DNA from: Mucilaginibacter boryungensis
GTDB taxonomy: Bacteria; Bacteroidota; Bacteroidia; Sphingobacteriales; Sphingobacteriaceae
Reading direction: 5' to 3'
Length of the DNA: 64,000 nucleotides
NCBI RefSeq assembly: GCF_015221995.1
Contig: NZ_JADFFM010000001.1
Span: 2,170,001-2,234,000, forward strand
Position numbers and translations under genes: made by a program. Under the pieces are notes generated by a model. The model did not search any database and was not told where the DNA came from. It worked only from the letters and a program-made list of their open reading frames with translations. Positions 59,475-64,000 of this stretch are shown piece by piece (position 1 is the first letter of the stretch; the number at the start of each line of letters is the position of its first letter).

Positions 59475-60515
59475 TTACTTGTAAAAATCCTCGCCCCCTA
59501 AATCGCTGAAATGCCGTTTTTTCTTAATGAAGAACTCCCATACAATGCTGTGTTTATACATGCGTTTTAGGGTGGTATGGTGCGCCTTTGGCGATTTGGC
59601 TACCGACTTTTCAGATTTAAACAACATCCGCACAAAACTTTGATGCGCACGGCTGATAGCCCAGGCGTCTTTGCGTTTACCTTCATTCAAAAACCTGAAA
59701 ATAGCCAGCAAATCCAGTAAAAAGCGCAGGCAAATAGTAAATAATGCCCGGCCAAACGACAGGTTCTTTTTAAGTAACAATAAGTTATTACGGAAATTAA
59801 GATAAGTTTTAAAAGGGTTTTCCTTATCAAGCGTGCCGCCCCCTACATGGTAAACTACCGATTCGGCACAGTACATAATTTTGTAATCAAGGTTTTTTAA
59901 ACGCCAGCACAGGTCAATTTCTTCCATGTGGGCAAAAAAACGTTCATCAAAACCGCCGGTTAAGTCCCAACACTTCTTTTTAATAAACAAGGCTGCACCT
60001 GTAGCCCAAAACACCTCGCCTGATTGATCGTATTGGCCTTTATCCTCTTCTATCTCATAAAATATCCGTCCGCGGCAAAATGGATAGCCATAACTGTCAA
60101 TAAAGCCCCCCGCCGCTCCCGCGTGTTCAAAATGGGTTGGCTGATGGTACGCCTTAATTTTTGGCGCAGCCGCGGCCACTTGTTCATCGCTTTCCATCAA
60201 TGAAATTACAGGCGCTATCCAGTTAGGCGTAACTTCAATATCGGAGTTTAGCAGGATAAAGTAATCGGCTTCAACCTGGTTCAGTACGCGGTTATAGCCT
60301 CCGGTAAAACCGTAATTATTATCATTTTGAATAATTTTAATATCCGGATATCTGCTTTTAAGAAAAAGTACAGAATCATCGGTGCTGGCATTATCGCCTA
60401 CAACAACTTCAAGGTTAGGCCATTCGCTTGCCATTACCGACGGCAAAAACTGGCTGAGATGTTTTAAGCCATTCCAGTTTAAAATAACAATTGCTACTTT
60501 AGGTATATTACTCAT
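59475..60515 (-). CDS. GT2 glycosyltransferase, rhamnosyltransferase-like
   Basis: A 346-residue family 2 transferase with an N-terminal catalytic domain: VVILNWNGLKHLSQFL, the Asp in DNASTDDSV, the metal motif NSDIEV, the acceptor-side HAGAAGGFIDSYGYP segment and MEEIDLCWRLK, followed by a hydrophobic C-terminal part. It probably adds a rhamnose-type sugar to O-antigen or another surface glycan. Its start abuts the stop of the LpxL-like gene, with no gap, so both are one operon. Confidence 0.9.
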   Translation of the reverse strand: MSNIPKVAIVILNWNGLKHLSQFLPSVMASEWPNLEVVVGDNASTDDSVLFLKSRYPDIKIIQNDNNYGFTGGYNRVLNQVEADYFILLNSDIEVTPNWIAPVISLMESDEQVAAAAPKIKAYHQPTHFEHAGAAGGFIDSYGYPFCRGRIFYEIEEDKGQYDQSGEVFWATGAALFIKKKCWDLTGGFDERFFAHMEEIDLCWRLKNLDYKIMYCAESVVYHVGGGTLDKENPFKTYLNFRNNLLLLKKNLSFGRALFTICLRFLLDLLAIFRFLNEGKRKDAWAISRAHQSFVRMLFKSEKSVAKSPKAHHTTLKRMYKHSIVWEFFIKKKRHFSDLGGEDFYK

Positions 60516-61403
60516 TTATGCGTTTCTCGGCTTAAATTTCCATCTTTTGTGGCTCCATAACCAGTATTGCGGTATTTCTCTTATTGTTTTTTCAAGATGG
60601 GCAACATGCATGTTAGTGATCTCGTATTCGGCTGTGTTTTTTGGATCAAGCGTTAGCGGAATAAAATTATAAGTATAGTATCCCCTTTCAATACATTTAA
60701 TATCACAAAATACCACAGCCGAATTTAAAGTTTTTGCAAGTTTTTCTACACCCAAAAAAATTGCCGTAGGCTGATTTAAAAAATTGGTAAAGTACTGTAC
60801 GGATTCCTGCACTGGCGTTTGATCTGAAAGCAAGACTGTAAAACTGCGTTTATCTTTTATTCTTACCAGTTTGCGTAATATATCTTTCATGGCCACGGTT
60901 TCGGCACCAAACTTTGAGCGGGACTTGTTAAATAATTGATCAAACACCTGGTTAGCCAACGGTTTATAAACTACAATCCGTTCTTCTTCCGTCATCATAC
61001 TACAACTTAGCGCCGCGAACTCCCAATTGCCATAATGCCCGGCTACACCCAAAATGCTTTTTCCCTGCGCAAAAATATCGGCCACTAACTGGTTGGTATG
61101 TATGGTGGCGGGCAGCATGCGCCGCATTACTTCTTTCCTGGATATGCTAAGGGTTTTAATAGTTTCCACTATCAGGTCGCACAGGTAACGGTAATATTTT
61201 TTTTCTATGATCTGACGCTCTATCGTTGTTTTTTCAGGAAAAGAATTTGCCAGGTTTTCGCGCACTACCCCCCTGCGGTAGCCAATAATGCGATACAAAA
61301 TCACATACAATACATCAGAAATTGTGTATAATATCCAAAAGGGCAATAAGGAGATGAGGTACAAAAAGAATACGCCTATTCTTGAAAGCCCTTTTATTAT
61401 CAT
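60516..61403 (-). CDS. LpxL/HtrB-like lysophospholipid or lipid A acyltransferase
   Basis: A 295-residue membrane-bound acyltransferase: N-terminal helix (about 8-35) and the HxxxxE catalytic motif in AGHYGNWEFAAL. In lipid A synthesis such enzymes add a secondary acyl chain; Bacteroidota homologues also make other membrane lipids. The start at 61403 (MIIKGLSRIGVF) is preferred: the upstream ATG at 61433 lies inside a -7 promoter box. It sits upstream of a GT2 gene on the same strand and divergent from WbqC, an envelope-synthesis context. Confidence 0.88.
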   Translation of the reverse strand: MIIKGLSRIGVFFLYLISLLPFWILYTISDVLYVILYRIIGYRRGVVRENLANSFPEKTTIERQIIEKKYYRYLCDLIVETIKTLSISRKEVMRRMLPATIHTNQLVADIFAQGKSILGVAGHYGNWEFAALSCSMMTEEERIVVYKPLANQVFDQLFNKSRSKFGAETVAMKDILRKLVRIKDKRSFTVLLSDQTPVQESVQYFTNFLNQPTAIFLGVEKLAKTLNSAVVFCDIKCIERGYYTYNFIPLTLDPKNTAEYEITNMHVAHLEKTIREIPQYWLWSHKRWKFKPRNA

Positions 61404-61426
61404 TATTTTCGGCGGAATTTTAATTG

Positions 61427-61434
61427 CAAACATA
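61427..61434 (-). promoter_or_regulatory. -7 promoter element of the acyltransferase operon
   Basis: Perfect TATGTTTG on the minus strand, 23 bases before ATG 61403, giving a short leader. It shares the 38-base divergent gap with WbqC. Confidence 0.6.
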
Positions 61435-61441
61435 AAAATTT

Positions 61442-62053
61442 ATGACGGATAAAGGCGCTGTTTTTCCAATGTTTTATCTCCCCCCTGTTGAATACTTTGC
61501 TTGTTTAAATCAGCATAAGCAAAATATCCTGATAGAGAAAGAAGAACACCTGATAAAACAAACGTATCGTAACCGGGCCAATATCTATTCACCCGATGGC
61601 TTGCTTACCCTTGTGGTGCCGGTAATTAAGGGTTCAAAAGTGCACACCAAAATGCGCGATGTGCGTATCAGTTATGATTTTCGCTGGCAGCGATTGCATT
61701 GGATGAGCCTGCAGGCCTGTTATCGCCGGTCGGCTTACTTTGAATATTATGAGGATGACTTTGCCCGTTTTTACGAGGATAAGTTTGAGTTTCTTTTTGA
61801 CTATAATGAGGTTTTATTACGCATGCTGTTAGGTATGGCCAAAATAAAAGTCGATATTACATTTACAGATGAGTACCAGCCGGCTTACCCCGACCGCGCT
61901 GATTACCGTTTAAGTTTCAATGCTAAAAAAGAAAGCGGCTTTGAACAAAAGTCTTACTTCCAGGTTTTTGAAGAGCGACAAGGCTTTTTAAAGAACCTGA
62001 GCATTGTTGACCTGCTGTTTAACCAGGGGCCGCAAACCATAAATTACCTGTAA
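61442..62053 (+). CDS. WbqC family protein
   Basis: A 203-residue member of the WbqC-like family, small proteins found in O-antigen and other polysaccharide loci, biochemical role not established. Conserved-looking stretches are MFYLPPVEYFACLNQH, RNRANIYSPDGLLTLVVPV in parts, and WQRLHWMSLQACYRRSAYFEYY in parts. The start could also be at 61469 (MFYLPP). It overlaps corA by one base (TAATG), coupling translation. Confidence 0.85.
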   Translation: MTDKGAVFPMFYLPPVEYFACLNQHKQNILIEKEEHLIKQTYRNRANIYSPDGLLTLVVPVIKGSKVHTKMRDVRISYDFRWQRLHWMSLQACYRRSAYFEYYEDDFARFYEDKFEFLFDYNEVLLRMLLGMAKIKVDITFTDEYQPAYPDRADYRLSFNAKKESGFEQKSYFQVFEERQGFLKNLSIVDLLFNQGPQTINYL

Positions 62054-63183
62054 TGGATAGTAAAAGAAAACCCCGCATTAAATTAACGCTTAAAAAACGA
62101 CTGGGCAATGTAGGCGATAGCCCCGGTATGATCCATATTGCCGAGGATGCCATGAAGCCCCAGATCAATATCTTTTCGTATAACGAGAAGGAATTGGTAA
62201 CCTCGAAAGGAACTAATATTGATGTGATACTGGAACAGTTTAAAACTTGCGATAAGCATTATCACTGGATACAGATAAACGGGCTGGGCGATAAAAAACT
62301 GATAGAATCCATTGGCGAACACCTGAAGATCAACCCGCTGGTTTTAGAAGATATTACCAGCAGCCATCAAAGGCCAAAGTTTGAGGAATATGACGATTAT
62401 GTTTTCGCGGTAAGCCGGATTATGCGCCTTAACGGCGATAACGAACTTGAAAATACTCAATTTTCAGCCATTGTAAAAAAGCATCTTATCATTAGTTTTG
62501 AGGAAGACCACGAAGAACGCTTTGAAGCTGTAAAAGCCCGTTTAAAAGGCGGCAAAGGCGCTATCCGTACCGCGGGCCCGGGCTATATGTGCTATGCCTT
62601 AACCGATACTATCATCGATCAGTATTTTGTGATACTGGCCTGTATTGGTGATAATTTGGATGGTGTGGAAGATCAGCTATACCTAAAGGCCGATAAAAGC
62701 ATTATGTATAATGCCCAGCACCTTAAGCGGTCGCTTATTGTAATGCGGCGTGCCAGCTGGCCCGAACGCGATAAGGTAAACGATATGATCCGCACGGACA
62801 GTCCGCTGATAACCGCCGAAGTTAAGACCTTCCTGCGCGATGCTTACGACCACTGCATCCAGATTATGGACTTGATAGAAAGTTACAAGGAAATTACCTC
62901 CAGTATTATCGATCTGTACCTGTCTATGGTAAGCAACCGCATGAATGAAATTATGAAGGTGCTGACAATTATCTCGGTTATATTTATTCCGTTGACTTTC
63001 ATCGCCGGTATTTATGGCATGAACTTTTCCCGCATCGGTGCCGATGGTAAAACTGTCATTCCCGATAACATGCCCGAACTTTACTGGAACCATGGCTACG
63101 TTTATGCCTGGGCATTAATGCTGTTAATTGCAGGTGTGCAGTTGTATATATTTTGGAAAAAGGGTTGGTTTAACAGGTTGTAA
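62053..63183 (+). CDS. corA: CorA magnesium/cobalt transporter
   Basis: A 376-residue divalent-cation channel: a large cytoplasmic N-terminal domain of helices and a beta sheet (about 1-290), followed by two transmembrane helices. The selectivity signature GMN is in IYGMNFSRIG at the end of the first helix. It transports Mg2+ (or Ni/Co) into the cell. It overlaps the WbqC gene and ends at a strong shared terminator. With mgtE at 47.7 kb there are two Mg2+ systems in the window. Confidence 0.94.
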   Translation: MDSKRKPRIKLTLKKRLGNVGDSPGMIHIAEDAMKPQINIFSYNEKELVTSKGTNIDVILEQFKTCDKHYHWIQINGLGDKKLIESIGEHLKINPLVLEDITSSHQRPKFEEYDDYVFAVSRIMRLNGDNELENTQFSAIVKKHLIISFEEDHEERFEAVKARLKGGKGAIRTAGPGYMCYALTDTIIDQYFVILACIGDNLDGVEDQLYLKADKSIMYNAQHLKRSLIVMRRASWPERDKVNDMIRTDSPLITAEVKTFLRDAYDHCIQIMDLIESYKEITSSIIDLYLSMVSNRMNEIMKVLTIISVIFIPLTFIAGIYGMNFSRIGADGKTVIPDNMPELYWNHGYVYAWALMLLIAGVQLYIFWKKGWFNRL

Positions 63184-63186
63184 GAG

Positions 63187-63296
63187 CCCCTCCCAAACCC
63201 TCCCCGGAAGGGGGCTATATAAACAATAAAAGCGCCTCTTATAAAGGCGCTTTTATTTAAGAACCCTCTCCTCCGGAGAGGGCAGGGTGAGGCCCA
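63187..63296. repeat. Two GC-rich repeat copies flanking a terminator
   Basis: CCCCTCCCAAACCCTCCCCG at 63187-63206 and, in inverted orientation, a diverged copy at about 63261-63293 (CCGGAGAGGGCAGGGTGAGG) flank the hairpin at 63225-63257. The whole 118-base gap between corA and msrA is made of these elements. Confidence 0.6.
63225..63257. terminator. Bidirectional terminator between corA and msrA
   Basis: Perfect 13-bp arms AATAAAAGCGCCT / AGGCGCTTTTATT with a 7-base loop; A- and T-rich flanks allow use from both strands. Confidence 0.85.
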
Positions 63297-63300
63297 TTTC

Positions 63301-63954
63301 TTACTTCTGATACTCAGGTTTTAAATAACTTTTCATCGCCTTGCGCATCTTCATCACCTTAGGTTCAGAAACCGATACGATATACGCCCTGTCGGGATGC
63401 TCTTTATAATATCCCTGGTGATAATTCTCGGCCGCATAAAATGTTTTGAAAGGTACAATTTGAGTTACAACCGGGCTGCTGTAATGCTTAGAGGCATTCA
63501 CTTCCTTAACGGCATCTTCTAATATCTTCTTTTCCTCGGGTGTGCGATAAAAGGCTACCGAACGGTAACTAGCGCCTTCATCGGGCCCCTGCCTGTTCAA
63601 GGTAGTAGGGTCGTGAAAGCTAAAGAACGCCTTAACCAAAGTTTCATAACTGATCACCTTGGGGTCATAGTAAACCTGTGCAGACTCGGCATGTCCGGTA
63701 GTTTCGGTACAAACTTCCTCGTAAGTTGGGTTTGCAGTTTTCCCGCCGGCATAACCAGCCACCACCTTGTTCACGCCCTTCAATTCAGAAAACACTTCGC
63801 TACTGGCCCAAAAACAACCGCCTGCAAAGGTGGCTACCGCTTCGCCGGGGGCTGGTTTAGGTAACCTGGCCATATCCATATCACCGCGTTTGTTTTGCGC
63901 GTTGGCGCAGCCTATAAACAGGACAGCCAACAGGTATATACTTAATTTTTTCAT
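63301..63954 (-). CDS. msrA: Peptide-methionine (S)-S-oxide reductase, exported lipoprotein
   Basis: A 217-residue MsrA that reduces the S-form of methionine sulfoxide in proteins. The catalytic Cys47 is in GGCFWASSE, and AGYAGG, TGHAESAQVYYDP and HDPTTLNRQG are typical. The N-terminus (KKLSIYLLAVLFIGCANAQ, lipobox FIGC, Cys16) marks a lipoprotein, so it repairs oxidised proteins outside the cytoplasm. Its upstream region runs to the window edge and shows no clear promoter. Confidence 0.93.
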   Translation of the reverse strand: MKKLSIYLLAVLFIGCANAQNKRGDMDMARLPKPAPGEAVATFAGGCFWASSEVFSELKGVNKVVAGYAGGKTANPTYEEVCTETTGHAESAQVYYDPKVISYETLVKAFFSFHDPTTLNRQGPDEGASYRSVAFYRTPEEKKILEDAVKEVNASKHYSSPVVTQIVPFKTFYAAENYHQGYYKEHPDRAYIVSVSEPKVMKMRKAMKSYLKPEYQK

Positions 63955-64000
63955 TTATTTTTTATTGTTTAGTAGTATTTACGTTGAATTCCTTACAACG

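Noticed and set aside
1..64000. tRNA, rRNA or CRISPR array
   Set aside because: No cloverleaf-like sequence, rRNA core or regularly spaced direct repeats were seen; the repeats present are inverted and single or paired.

Overview
The window is a gene-dense chromosomal segment of a Bacteroidota bacterium, most likely a member of the Sphingobacteriaceae close to Mucilaginibacter or Pedobacter. This rests on a GldC-type gliding protein, Bacteroidota-style LptD, GalM, PurC and PyrC proteins, almost no Shine-Dalgarno sequences, and promoters of the phylum's TAnnTTTG type. Genes lie on both strands in short operons with gaps mostly under 150 bases. I saw no rRNA, tRNA, CRISPR array, insertion sequence or prophage, and no stretch over 300 bases lacks a gene.

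Layout. 1-1.8 kb: 3' end of metX followed by hom (methionine/threonine branch). 1.9-4.8 kb: a translationally coupled GT87-type transferase, GT2 polyprenyl-phosphate transferase and polysaccharide deacetylase. 4.8-10.4 kb (minus): 2-oxoacid dehydrogenase E2, cinA, lptD. 10.4-12.3 kb: cell-wall amidase and an MCE/MlaD protein. 12.4-15.7 kb (minus): rnz, a STAS protein, purC, phoH. 15.8-20.5 kb: SAM hydrolase family protein, a lipoprotein, an MsbA-like ABC exporter and a beta-CASP nuclease. 20.5-22.6 kb (minus): serA-serC. 22.9-32.9 kb: MFS exporter, gldC, RhlE-like helicase, pyrC, an AlkZ-like glycosylase with a WYL regulator, a small DUF2007 protein, a Tat-exported asparaginase, cutC. 33-43 kb: two small Cys-rich proteins, a large peptidase/propeller/barrel surface protein, ohr, an amino-acid permease, a second MFS protein and a lipoprotein GalM. 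43.5-46.2 kb: mlaE-mlaF-mlaD lipid transport operon. 46.2-54.5 kb: bioB, mgtE, an operon ribD-DMT transporter-YigZ, prmC, xerD, aroQ. 54.5-64 kb: TlpA-like protein, a long MscS channel, GT2 and LpxL-like acyltransferase, WbqC-corA, msrA.

The common theme is envelope construction: LPS assembly (LptD, LpxL-like, GT2s), phospholipid trafficking (two MCE proteins), peptidoglycan remodelling and surface lipoproteins, interleaved with amino-acid, purine/pyrimidine, riboflavin and biotin metabolism.

Two genome-level patterns stand out. First, at least six genes have a perfect TAnnTTTG -7 element ending only 4-6 bases before the ATG, implying leaderless or nearly leaderless mRNAs and correcting several start codons. 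Second, many gaps, chiefly between convergent genes, hold unrelated-looking long inverted repeats that seem to be dispersed intergenic hairpin families. No obviously novel multi-gene system was found; the best candidates for new biology are the peptidase/propeller/barrel fusion protein, the GT87-GT2-deacetylase module and the small CCC-motif protein.
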